From NCBI GenBank assembly GCA_003427395.1, contig BFEA01000283.1, positions 56,798 through 120,797 on the forward strand: a stretch of DNA of 64,000 nucleotides, given 5' to 3'. The translations under genes were made by a program, and so were the position numbers. Origin of the DNA: Chara braunii (taxonomy: Eukaryota > Streptophyta > Charophyceae > Charales > Characeae). The notes under the pieces were generated by a model. It did not search any database. It had not been told where the DNA came from and saw only the letters and a program-made list of their open reading frames with translations. Shown one piece after another: positions 32,961-44,287 of the stretch (its first letter is position 1; each line of letters starts with the position of its first letter).

Positions 32961-33283
32961 GAAACAAAAGTCGTGTCTATGTCAGGGAAATTTGTTTGTG
33001 TGCCCACTTTCCTAACTAGCGATCTCGGACGTATATGTCGACCGATAGGATGTCGCCGATATCGTACCCGTCGGTCCCAAGGTATCGTGCAAGAACTCTC
33101 GGTAACAAAATGGTCTCGGGCCAACTGCAGCCACAGCTCTAGGTTCAGTGTCACCATGAATCCTTACCGCTGTTCGTGTCCGAATCAGTGCTCTGCCGAG
33201 ACAAAATACTGCCGCCCCTTCCGCTCACTGTGCCACCAAACAACGGCCCAACTTTAGCTCTAGTTGATACCCGTCCTTGCCTC
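32961..33283. other. Island right end, nothing recognised
   Basis: GC-balanced sequence without a supported gene, running up to the return of satellite at CTACCTAAAGGCAGAGG. Confidence 0.5.
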
Positions 33284-33327
33284 CTACCTAAAGGCAGAGG
33301 TTCCTCCATATGCTCAGAGTTTGTCCA

Positions 33328-33356
33328 ACCGCCCGGCTTTGATACCCGGCTCTGAG
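33328..33356 (-). other. Initiator-Met primer-binding-site-like scrap
   Basis: The minus strand reads GGGTATCAAAGCCGGGCGGT. It resembles TGGTATCAGAGC, the primer-binding site used by many plant Copia/Gypsy elements with initiator tRNA-Met. The scrap is inserted within one satellite monomer, with ACAAACTC(T/A)GAG repeated on both sides. It is too short to assign. Confidence 0.3.
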
Positions 33357-33945
33357 TTTGTCCCTTGTGTAGGCCCGCCCCCCTTTGGGTAGGGGGGGCC
33401 ACTCACTAGCCAAAAAAACATTGACTCGGCTAGCACAATCAAAGAAACCGCCACGCACTCACTAGTCTTTGGTGGTTTCTTTCATTGTGCTAGCTGACCC
33501 AATATTTTTTCGGCTAGTGAGGGCCCCCCCCTACCTAAAGGCAGAGGTTCCTCCATATGCTCAGAGTTTGTCTAAGGTCAAAGCACTCCCTAGTACAGCA
33601 GATCAGCTAACACAATCAAAGAAACCACCACGCACTCACTAGTCTTTGGTGGTTTCTTTGATTGTGCTCGCTGAGCTAATATTTTTTTGGCTAGTGAGTG
33701 TCCCCTCCTACCCAAAGGCAGACCCTACCCAAAGGCAGAGGTTCCTGCATATGCTTAGAGTTTGGCAGCTAGCACAATGGTTTCTTTGATTGTACTAGTT
33801 GAGCCAATGTTTTTTTGGATAGTGATGAGCATATGGAGGAACCTCTGCCTGTGGGTAGGGTTTTTTGGCTAGTGAGTGCGTGGCGGTTTTTTTTATTGTA
33901 TTAGCTGATCTGGTGTACCAGGGCCTCCATATGCTCACAGTTTGT

Positions 33946-34000
33946 NNNNNNNNNNNNNNNNNNNNNNNNNNNNNNNNNNNNNNNNNNNNNNNNNNNNNNN
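33946..34000. other. Assembly gap (55 N)
   Basis: Run of 55 N. CACAGTTTGT is present immediately on both sides (33,936-33,945 and 34,001-34,010), so the contig ends may overlap and the true gap may be absent or a whole number of monomers. Confidence 0.98.
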
Positions 34001-34862
34001 CACAGTTTGTCTAAGGTCTTTATTTTGATTGTGTTAGCTGATCTTTAGTTAGACAAGTGGGTAGGGTTTTTTGGCTAGTGAGTGCGTGGCGGTTTCTTTG
34101 ATTGATTTAGTTGATCTTTAGTTTGGCTAGTGAGTGCTGTACCAGGAACCTCTGCCTTTGGGGAGGGGGGGGGCACTCACAAGCCTGAAGCCAATAAGTG
34201 CCCCCCCCAACCCACAGGCATAGGTTCCTCCATATGCTCAGAGTTTGTCTAAGGTCAAAGCACTCCCTGGTACAACATATCAGCTAGCACAATCAAGGAA
34301 ACCGCAACGCACTCACTAGTCTTTGGTGGTTTCTTTGATTGTGCTAGTTGACCCAATGTTTTTTTGGCTAGTGATGAGGATATGGAAGAACCTCTGCGTG
34401 GGGCTCCATAGTCAAAGCAAAGTAGTCCAGGCTAGCTGCCAAACTCTGAGCATATGGAGGAACCTCTGCCCTTGGGTAGGGTCTGCCTTTGGGTAGGGGA
34501 GGGCACTCACTAGCCAAAAAAACATTGGCTCAGCTAGCACAATTAAAGAAGCCACCAAAGACTGGCGAGTGTGTGGCCGTTTCTTTGATTGTGCTAGGTG
34601 ATCTGTCGTGCTAGGGAGTGCTTTTACCTTAGACAAACTCTGAGCATATGGAGGAACCTCTGCCTCTGGGAAAGGGGGGCACTCACTAGCATAAAAAACA
34701 TTGGCTCAGCTAGCACAATCAAAGAAACCACCAAAGACTAGTAAGTGCGAGGCGGTTCCTTTGATTGTGCTAGCTGATCTGCTGTGCTAGGGAGTGTTTT
34801 TACCTTAGACAAACTCTGACCATATGGAGGAACCTCTGCCTATGGGTAGGGGGCACACTCAC

Positions 34863-35020
34863 TAGCCTGAAGCCAATAACTCAAGTTAAGAAGATAGATG
34901 AAGTCGTCGAGGTGGTCGATGACGTCGATGAAGTAGGAGTCGAGTCCATGTCGAAGAAGAGCCGCAAAACGCTGAAATCATGAAGAACAGATGATGATGG
35001 AGTACCTGATGGTGTGAGTA
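34863..35020 (-). repeat. Inserted coding-like module, inverted full copy
   Basis: Complete, from AGCCTGAAGCCAATAAC to ACCTGATGGTGTGAG. Confidence 0.85.
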
Positions 35021-36630
35021 GAGTGCTTTGACCTTAGACAAACTCTGATCATATGTAGGAACCTGTGCCTTTGGGTAGGGGGGGGCACGCACTAGCCATA
35101 AAAACGGTAGCTCAGCCAGCACAATCAAAGGAACCACCAAAGACTAATGAGTGCCCCACCCCACCCAAGGGCAGAGGTTCCTCCATATGCTCAGATAGTT
35201 AAGCCAATGTTTTTTTCGGCAAGTGAGTGCCCCCCCCTACCCAAAGGCAGAGGTTCCTCCATATGCCCAAAGTTTGTCTAAGGTGAAAGCACTCCCTAGT
35301 ACAGCAGATCAGCTAGCAAAATCAAAGAAACCGCTACACAATCACTAGCTAAAAAAGCCTACCAATAGGCAGAGGCTCCTCCATATGCTCATTACTAGCC
35401 AAAAACACATTCGCTCAACTAGCACAATCAAAGAAACCACCGAAGTCTAGTGAGGGCATGGCGGTTTCTTTGATTGTGCTAGGTTATTTGCTGAGCCAGG
35501 AAGTGTTTTTACCTTAGACAAACTCTGAGCATATGGAGGAACCTCTGCCCTTGGGTAAGGGGGGGCACTCACAAGCCAAAAAAACATTGGCTCAGCTAGC
35601 ACAATCACAGAAGCCACAAAAGACTAGTGAATGCGTGGCGGTTTCTTTTGTTGTACTAGCTGATCTGCTGTGCTAGGGAGTGCTTTGACCTTAGACAAAC
35701 TCGTAGCATATGGAAGAACCTCTGCCTTTGGGTAGGGGGGGCACTCACTAGCCAAAACAACATTGGCTCAGCTAGCACAATCAAGGAACAATCCAAAGAC
35801 TACTAAGTGCGTGGCAGTTTCTTTGATTGTGCTAGATGATCTGCTGTGCTAGGGAGTGTTTTCACCTTAGACAAACTCTGAGCATATTGAGAACCTCTGC
35901 CTTTGGGTAGCAGGAGCACTCACTAGCCAAAAAAACATTGGCTCAACTAGCACAATAAAAGAAACCACCAAAGACTAGTGAGTGAGTGGCGGTTACTTTG
36001 ACTGTGCTAGCTGATCTGCTATGCTAGGGAGTGTGTTGACCTTAGACAAACTCTGAGCATATGGAGGAACCTCTGCCTTTGGGTAGGATCTGCCTTTGGC
36101 TAGGGGAGGCACTCACTAGCCAAAAAGACATTGGCTTAGACAGCACAATCAAAGAAACTACCAACGACTAGTGAGTGCGTGGCGGTTTCTTTGATTGTGT
36201 TAGCTGATCTAATGTGCTAGGGAGTGCTTTGACCTTAGACAAACTCTGAGCATATGGAAGAACCTCTTTGGTGGTTTTTTTGATTCTGCTAGCTGAGCCA
36301 ATGTTTTTTTGACTAGTGAGTGCCCCCCCCTACCCAAAGCCAGAGATTTCTCCATATGCCCAGAGTTTGTCTAATGTCAAAGAAACATCTGCTCATACTA
36401 GTTTGTCTAAAGTCAAAGAACTCACTAAGCATTGGCTCAGAGGGACACTTACTAGCCAAAAAAACATTGGCTCAACTAGGACAATCAAAGAAACCACCAA
36501 AGACTAGTGAGTGCATGACGGGTTCTTTCATTGTGCTAGCTGATCTGTTGTGGTACGGAGTGCTTTGACCTTAGACAAACTCTGATCATATGCAGGAGTC
36601 TCTGCCTGTGGGTAGGGGGACGCACTCACT

Positions 36631-36721
36631 AGCCTGAAGCAAGTGGTTGAAGTCGAGAAGATGGATGAAGACGTCGAGGTGGTCGAAGAAGAGTTGATGA
36701 TGGAGTACCTGATGGTGTGAA
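36631..36721 (-). repeat. Inserted coding-like module, inverted, internally deleted
   Basis: Carries the shared internal deletion (GAGGTGGTC joined to GAAGAAGAG) seen at 7,847, 9,139 and 44,200. Confidence 0.8.
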
Positions 36722-38507
36722 CAGAGTGCTTTGAACTTAGACAAACTCTGAGCATATGGAGGAACCTCTGCCTTTGGGTAGGGAGGGGCACTCACCTGCC
36801 AAAAAAACATTGGTTCAGCTTGCACATTCAAAGAAACCACCAAAGACTAGTGAGTGTCCCCCCGACCCAAAGGCAGAGGTTACTCCATATGGTCATATGG
36901 TTGAGACAATGTTTTTTTCGACTAGTGAGTGCCCCCCTCTACCCAAAGGCAGAGGTTCCTCCATAAGCTAAGAGTTTGTCTAAGGTCAAAGCACTTACTA
37001 GCACAGCAGATCAGCTTGCACAATCAAAGAAACCGCCACGCACTCACAAGTCCTTAGCAAAGGCAGAGGTTTCCTTGATTTTGCTGGCTGAGCCAATGTT
37101 TTTTTGGCTAGTGAGTGACCCCCCCTACCCAAAGGCAGAGGTTCCTCCATATGCTCAAAGTTTGCCTAAGGTCAAAGCACTCCCTAGCAAAGCAGATCAT
37201 CTAGCACAATCAAAGAAATCGCCACACACTCACTGGTCTTTGGATGTTTCTTTGATTGTGCTAGCTGAGCCAATGTTTTTTTGGATAGTAAGTCCCCCCC
37301 CCTATCCAATGGCAGACCCTACCCAAAGGTAGAGGTTCCTCCATATGCTCAGAGTTTGTCTAAGGTCAAAACACTCCCTAGCACAGCAGATGAGCTAGCA
37401 CAATCAAAGAAACCGCCACGCATTCACTAGTCTTTGGTGGTTTCTTTGATTGTGCTAGCTGAGCCAATGTTTTTTCGGCTAGTGAGTGTCCCCCCCTCCC
37501 CAAAGGCAGAGGTTCCTCCATATGCTCAGAGTTTGTTTAAGGTAAAAGCACTCCCTCGCACATCAGATCACTTAGCACAATCCAAGAAACCGCCATGCAC
37601 AAACTAGTCTTTGGTGGTTTCTTTGATTGTGCTTGCTGCCTTTCGGTACGGTCTGCCTTTGGGTAGAGGGGGGCATTCAGTAGCCGAAAAAACATAGGCT
37701 CAGCTAGCAGAATTAAAAAGACCACCAAAGACTAGTGAGTGCGTGGCGGTTTCTTTGATTCTGCTAGATGATCTGTTGTGCAAGGGAGTGCTTTGACCTC
37801 AGACGTACTCTGAGCATATGGAGGAACCTCCGCCTTTGGGTAGGGGGGGCACTCACTAGCCAGAAAAACATTGGCTCAACTAGCACAATCAAAGAAACAA
37901 CCAAAGACTAGAGGATGCGTGGCGGTTTCTTTGATTGTGTTAGCGGATCTGTTGTGCTAGGGAGTGCTTTGACCTTATACAAAGTCTAAGCATATGGAGG
38001 AACCTCTGCCTTTGGGTAAGGGGGGGCACTCACTGGCCAAAAAAACATTGGCTCAGTTTGCACATTCAAAGAAACCACCAAAGACTAGTGAGTGCCCCCA
38101 CCAACCCAAGGGCAGAGGTTTCTCCATATGCTAAGATAGTTGAGCCAATGTTTTTTTCGGCTAGTGAGTTGACCCAAGGGCAGAGTTTCCTCGGTAATCT
38201 CAAAGTTTGTCTAAGGTCAAAGCACTCTCTGGTACAGCAGATCCGCTAGCACGATCAAAGAAACCTCCACGCACTCACTAACCATAAAACCCTACCCACA
38301 GGCAGAGGTTCCTCCATATGCTCATCACTAGCCAAAAAAACATCGGCTTAACTAGCACAATCAAAGAAATCACCAAAGACCAGTACGTGTGTGGCGGTTT
38401 TTTTTATTGTGCTAGCTAATTTGATGTGCTAGGGAGTGCTTAGACCTTAGACAAACTTTGAGCATATTGAGGAACCTCTGCTTGTGGGTAGGGGGGGGCA
38501 CTCACTA

Positions 38508-38611
38508 GCCTTAAGCCAATAGCTGAAGTCAAGAAGATGGATGAAGTCGTTGAGGTAGTCGGTGACGTCGATGAAGTAGGAGTCGAGTTGATGTCGGAGC
38601 AGAGCCGCAAA
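38508..38611 (-). repeat. Inserted coding-like module, inverted, 5' replaced
   Basis: Ends at CAGAGCCGCAAA, where it joins the secondary insert at 38,612. This is exactly the mirror of 22,345-22,528. Confidence 0.85.
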
Positions 38612-38695
38612 GGGCGTTGGTTTTTTGTGGGTTTCTAATTGGCATTGCTTTCTAGTGCATGTTGCTTTCTAGAGGGTATTCTAGTGGGTAGGGGT
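38612..38695 (-). repeat. Secondary 80-bp insert, copy B (inverted)
   Basis: Inverted homologue of 22,345-22,423, with the same join to the coding-like module and the same outer join to GGGTAGGGG/CCCCCACCC. The two copies therefore descend from one chimaeric unit. Confidence 0.8.
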
Positions 38696-40490
38696 ATTTA
38701 CTGGTCAAAAAAACATTGGCTCAGCTAGCACAATCAAAGAAACCATCACGCACTCAACAGTTTTTCGTGGTTTCTTTGATTGTGCTGACTTCGCCAATGT
38801 TTTTTTGCCCAGTGAGTACGTGGCGGTTTTTTTTATTGTGCTAACTGAAAGGAGGGCGTAGGTTTTTTGGTCTTTGGTGGTTTCTTTGATTATGCTACCT
38901 GAACCAATGTTTTTCTGGCTAGCACAATCAAAGCAACCACCAAAGACTAGTGAGTGCGTGGCGGTTTCTTTGATTGTGCTAGCTGATCTGATGTGCTAGG
39001 GAGTGCTTTAACCTTAGACAAAGTCTGAGCATATGGAGGAACCTTTGACTTTGGGTAGGGGGGGGCATTCAGTAGCGAAAAAAACATTGGATCAGTTAGC
39101 ACAATAAAAGAAACCACCAAAGACTAGTGAGTGTGTGGCGGTTTCTTTGATAGTGCTAGCTGATCTGTTGTGCCATGAAGTGCTTTCACCTTACATAAAC
39201 TCTGAGGAACCTTTGTATGTGGGTAGGGTTTTCAAACTAGTGAGTGTGTGGCGATTTCTTTGATTGTGCTAGGTGATCTGTTGTGCTAGGGAGTGTTTTA
39301 TCCTTAGACAAACTATAAGCATATGGCGGAACCTCTGCCTTTGGGTAGGGGGGGCACTCATTAGCCAAAAAACCATTGGCTCAACTAGCACAATCAAACA
39401 AACCACCAAAGACTGGTAGGTGCATGGCGGTTTTTTTGATTGAGCTAGCTGATCTGTTGTGTTAGGCAGTGCTTTGACCTTATACAAACTCTGAGCATAT
39501 AAAGGAACCTCAGTCTTTGGGTGAGGCGGGAACTAACTAGCTAAAAAAATATTGGCTCAGCTAGAAGAATCAAAGAAACCGTTGTCTGTGGGTAGGGAGG
39601 GGGTAGGTTTTTTGGTCTTTGGTGGTTTCTTTGATTTTGCTAGCTAAGCCAATGATTTTTTGGTTAGTGAGTGCCCCCCTCTACCCAAACGCAGAGGTTT
39701 CTCCATATGCTCAGAGTTTGTCTTAGGTCAAAGCACTCGCTAGCACAGCAGATCAGCTAGAACAATCAAAGAAACCGCCACGCATTCACTAGTCTTTGGT
39801 GGTTTCTTTGATTGTGCTAGCTGAGCCCATATTTTTTTCGTTAGTGAGTGCCCTCCCCTACCCAAACGCAGAGGTTCCTCCATATGCTCAAAGTTTGTCT
39901 AAGGTGAAAGCACTCCCTAGCACACGAGATCACCTAGCACAATCAAAGAAACCACCACGCACTCACTAGTCTTTGGTGGTTTTTTTGATTGTGCTAGCTA
40001 AGCCAATGTTTTTTTGGCTAGTGGGTACCCCCTCCTACCCAAACGCAGACCCTTCCCAAAGGCAGAGGTTCCTCTAGCACACTCAAAGAAACCGCTGCCT
40101 GTGGGTAGGAGAGGCCGTAGGTTTTTTGGTCTTTGTTGATTTCTTTGATTGTGCTAGCTGAGCAAATGTTTTTTTGGCTAGAGAGTGTCCCCCCCTACGC
40201 AAGCGCAGAGGTTCCTCCATATGCTCTGAGTTTGTCTAAGGTCAAAGCACTCCCTAGCATAGTAGATCATCTGGGACAATCAAAGAAACCGCCACGCACT
40301 CACTAGTCCTTGGATGTTTCTTTGATTGTGCAAGCTAGGACAATATTTTTTTGGCTAGTGAGTATCCCCACCTACACAAGGGCAGACCCTACCAAAAGGC
40401 AAAGGTTCCTCCATATTCTCAGAGTTTGTCTAAGGTCAAAGCACTACCTAGCACAACAGATCACCTAGCACAATCAAAGAAACTGTCACG

Positions 40491-41021
40491 CATTCACTAG
40501 TCTTCGGTGGTTTCTTTGATTGTGCTAGCTGAGCCAACGTTTTTTTCGCTAGTGAGTGCCCCTTCCTACCCAAAGGCAGAGGTTCCTCCATATGCTCAGA
40601 GTTTGTCTAAGGTAAAAACACTCCCTAGCAAAACAGATCCCCTAGCACAATCAAAGAAACCGCCACGCACTCACTAGTCTTTGGTGGTTTGTTTGCTTGT
40701 GCTAGCTGAGCCAAAGTTTTGTTGACTAGTGAGTGCCCTCCCCTACCCAAAGGCAGAGGTTCCTCCATATGCTCAGAGTTTATCTAAGGTCAAAGCACTT
40801 TCTCGCACAGCCGATCAGCTAGCACAATCAAAGAAACGGCCATGCACTCAATAGTCTTTGGTGGTTTCTTTGATTGTGTTAGCTGAGCCAATATGTTTTT
40901 GGCTAGTGAATTCCCCTCCCTACACACAGGCAGACGCTCCTGAATATGCTCAGAGTTTGTCTAAGGTCAAAGCACTCCCTAGCAAAGCAGATCAGCTAGC
41001 ACAATCAAAGAAACCGCCACG
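40491..41021 (+). repeat. Three consecutive 177-bp monomers, reference run
   Basis: The CA(C/T)TCA monomer start occurs at 40,491, 40,668, 40,845 and 41,022, giving three successive spacings of exactly 177 bp. The preceding start at 40,297 is 194 bp away because that monomer carries the extra 17-bp CTACCCAAAGGCAGACC-type segment. An independent pair at 2,796 and 2,973 is also 177 bp apart. This is the best place to define the monomer. The length is close to a nucleosome repeat, as in many satellites, and is a multiple of three. Confidence 0.9.
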
Positions 41022-41520
41022 CACTCACTAGTCTTTGGTGGTTTCTTTGATTGTGCCAGTTGAGCCTATGTTTTGTTGGCTAGTGATGAGCATATGGAGG
41101 AGCCTCTGCCTATGGGTAGGGTTCTTTGGCTAGTGAGTTCGTGGCGGTTTCTTTGATTGTGCTAGCTGATCTGTTGTACTAGGGAGTGCTTTGACCTTAG
41201 ACAAACTCTTAGTATATGGAGGAACCTTTGCATTTGAGTAGGGGGGGCACTCACTAACCATAAAAACATTGGCTCAGCTAGCACAATCAAAGAAACCACC
41301 AAAGACTAGTGAGTGCCTCCCCCTACCCAAAGCAAAAGGTTCCTCTATATGCTCAGATAGTTGAGCCAATGTTTTTTTCAGCTAGTTAGTGCCCCCCCCT
41401 ACCCACAGGCAGAGGTTCCTCCATATGCTCAGAGTTTGTCTGAGCTCAAAGCACTCCCTAGCACAGCAGATCAGCCTTGTGAGAAGATCTTCTGCGTTTG
41501 GGTAGGTGGGGGCACTCACT

Positions 41521-41561
41521 AGCCTGAAGCTAATAGCTGAAGTCAAAAAGATAGATGAAGA
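41521..41561 (-). repeat. Inserted coding-like module, inverted remnant
   Basis: Truncated near GATAGATGAAG and joined to AAGTGAGAACCTCTGCC, the same junction type as 7,623 and 8,914. It is preceded by GAGAAGATCTTCTGC, which also marks those copies. Confidence 0.75.
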
Positions 41562-41726
41562 AGTGAGAACCTCTGCCTTTGGGCGGGGGGGGGGCACTCA
41601 CTAGTCTTTGGTGGTTTCTTTGATTGTGCTTGCTTAGCCAATGTTTTTTTGGTTAGTGAGTGCCCCCCCCTACCCAAAGGCAGAGTTTCCTCCATATGCT
41701 TAGAGTTTGTCTAAGGTTAAAGCACT

Positions 41727-41882
41727 GCTCACACCATCAGGTACTCCATCGTCAGCTTTTTTTCACGATGTCAACGTTTTGCGGTTTTACTTCGATATCG
41801 ACTCGACCCCTACTTCATCGACGTCATCGACCACCTCGACGACTTCATCCATTTTCTTGACTACTGCTATTGGCTTCTGGCT
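41727..41882 (+). repeat. Inserted coding-like module, first of a triplet
   Basis: Complete copy, GCTCACACCATCAGG to TTGGCTTCTGGCT, heading three modules in a row. Confidence 0.85.
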
Positions 41883-41920
41883 AGTAAGTGCCCCCCCCTA
41901 CCCACAAGCAGATGTTCCTC

Positions 41921-42041
41921 TTCAGGATGTCAGTGTTTCGCGGCTCTTCTTCGACATCGACTGGACTCCTACTCCATCGACGTCATCGACCACCTCAACG
42001 ACTTCATCCATCTATTTGACTTCAGCTATTGGCTTCAAGAT
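41921..42041 (+). repeat. Inserted coding-like module, second of a triplet
   Basis: 5'-truncated at TTCAGGATGTCAG; ends TTGGCTTCAAGATAG. Confidence 0.85.
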
Positions 42042-42080
42042 AGTGAGTGCCCTCCCATACCCACAGGCAGAGGTTCCTCT

Positions 42081-42201
42081 TTTGGATGTCAACGTTTTGC
42101 GGCTCTCCTTCGACATCGACTCGATTCCTACTTCATCTACGTCATCGAGCACCTCGACGACTTCATCCATCTTCTTCACTTCAGCTATTGGCTTCAGGCT
42201 A
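42081..42201 (+). repeat. Inserted coding-like module, third of a triplet
   Basis: 5'-truncated at TTTGGATGTCAACG; ends GGCTTCAGGCT. Spacing between the second and third modules is 160 bp, a secondary tandem period made of a truncated module plus a 40-bp satellite joint. Confidence 0.85.
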
Positions 42202-42295
42202 GTGAGTGTCCCCCCCTACCCACGGGCAGAGGTTCCTGCATATGCTCAGTGTTTGTCTAAGGTCAAAGCACTCCCTAGCACAGCAGATCAGCAAG

Positions 42296-42375
42296 CCGAG
42301 TCGATGTCGAAGGAGAGTCGGAAAACGCTGACATCGCGAAGAAGAGCTGATGATGGAGTACATGATTGTGTGAGC
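42296..42375 (-). repeat. Inserted coding-like module, inverted 5' part
   Basis: CCGAGTCGATGTCGAAGG to TGATTGTGTGAGC, facing the triplet. Confidence 0.75.
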
Positions 42376-44199
42376 AGAGTGCTTTGACCTTAGACAAACT
42401 CTGAGCATATGGAGGAACCTTTGCCTTTGGGTAGGGGGGAGGACTCACTAGCCAAAAAAACATTGGCTCAGCTATCTAAGCATATGGAGGAACCGCCACA
42501 CAACCATTAGTCTTTGGTGGTTTCTTTGGTTGTGCTAGTTGAGCCAATGGTTTTTTTGGTTAGTGAGTGTCCCTTGCTACCTAAAGGCAGACCCTACCCA
42601 AAGGCAGAGGTTCCGCCATATGCTCTGAATTTGTCTAAGGTCAAAGCACTCCCTAGTCTGTTGTGCTAGGGAGTGCTTTTACCTTAGACAAACTCTGAGC
42701 ATATGGAGAAACTTCTGCCTTTGGGTCAAAGCACTCCCTAGCACAGAAGATCAAGCCTACCTAGCACTCACTAGTCTTTGGGGGGGGCACTCACTAACCA
42801 AAAAAACATTTGCTCAACTATCTGAGCATATGGGGAAACCTCTGCCTTTGGGTAGGAGGGGGCACTCACTAGTCTAAAAGCCATTGGCTTAGCTAGCACA
42901 ATCAAAGAAACCACCAAAAACTAGTGAGTGCGTGGCGGTTTCTTTGATAGTACTAGGTGATCTGTTATGTCAGGGAGTGTTTACCTTAGACGAACTCTGA
43001 GCATATGGAGGGTGCTTTGACCTTAGACAAACTCTTAGTATACAGAGGAACCTCCGCCTTTGGGTACGGGGGGGGCACTCACTAGCTAAAAAAACATTGG
43101 CTCAACTAGCACAATCAAAGAAACCACCAAAGACTAGTGAGTGTCCCCCCCTACGCAAAGGCGGAGGTTCCTCCATTATTAGGCTCCATATGCTCAAAGT
43201 TTGTCTCAGGTAAAAACTTTCCCGAGCACAGCAGATCACCTAGCACAATCACGAAAACCGTCACGCACTCACTAGTCTGAAAACCCAACCCACACGCAAA
43301 GGTTCCTCCATATGCTTAGAGTTTGTATAAGGTCAAAGCGCTCCCTAGCACAGCCGATCATCTAGCACAATCAAAGAAACCGCCACGCACTCACTAGTCT
43401 TTGGTGGTTTCTTTGATTGTGCTAGCTGAACCAATGTTTTTTTGGCTAATGAGTGACCTTCCCTACCCAAAGGCTGAGGTTCATCCATATGCTCAGATAG
43501 TTGAGCCAATGTCTTTTTGGCTAGTGAGTGTCCCTCTATATGCTTAGAGTTTGTCTAAGGTCAAAGCACTCCCTAGTATAGCAGATCAGCTAGCAGAATC
43601 AACGAAACCGCCACGTAATCACTAGCCAAAAAACCCTACCCACAAGCAGAGGTTCCTCCATATGCTCATCACTAGCCAAAAACACAGTCGCTCAACTAGC
43701 ACAATCAAAGAAATCACCAAAGACTAGTGAGTGTGTGGCGGTTTCTTTGATTGTGCTAGATGATTTGTTGTGATAGGGAGTGTTTTTACCTTAGACAAAT
43801 TCTGAGCATTTGGAGGAACCTCTTCCTTTGGGTAGGGGGGGGGGGCACTTACTAGCCAAAAAAACATTGGCTCGGTTAGCACAATCAAAGAAACCACCAA
43901 AGACTAGTGAGTGCGTGGCGGTTTCTTTGATTGTGTTAGATGATCTGCTGTGCTAGGGAGTGCTTTGACCTTAGACAAACTCTAAGCATATGGAGAAATT
44001 TCTGCCTTTGGGTAGGGCGGGGCACTCACTAGCAGAAAAAAACATTGGCTCAACTATCTGAGCATATGGAGGAACCTCTGCCTTTGGGTGGTGGGGGGCA
44101 CTCACTGGTCTTTGGTGGTTTCTTTGATTGTGCAAGTTGAGCCAATGTTTTGTTGGCTAGTGAGTGTCCCCCCCTACCCAAAGGCTGAGGTTCCTCCCT

Positions 44200-44287
44200 A
44201 CACCATCAGGTACTCCATCTCCAGCTCTTCTTCGACCAGCTCGACGACTTCATTCATCTTCTTGACTTCAACTATTGGCTTCAGGCT
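44200..44287 (+). repeat. Inserted coding-like module, internally deleted
   Basis: Carries the shared CTCTTCTTC/GACCA(C/G)C deletion and lacks the GCTCA start. It is the last copy before an 18.6-kb stretch without this module. Confidence 0.8.

Larger units (their letters stand above)
28625..33283. other. 4.66-kb non-satellite island
   Basis: The satellite stops at GGCACAGGTTCCTC and resumes at TACCTAAAGGCAGAGG. The island has mixed composition, two long open frames on the plus strand, an inverted/direct repeat cluster and an LTR-like block. No target-site duplication can be recognised because both flanks are repeats. It may be a nested, truncated retroelement with a captured or accessory gene, or a piece of non-repetitive host DNA. 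Confidence 0.85.

Noticed and set aside
28625-33283. Complete LTR retrotransposon
   Set aside because: No paired LTRs, reverse transcriptase, integrase or protease motifs are visible, and the two long frames run opposite to the primer-binding-site-like sequence.
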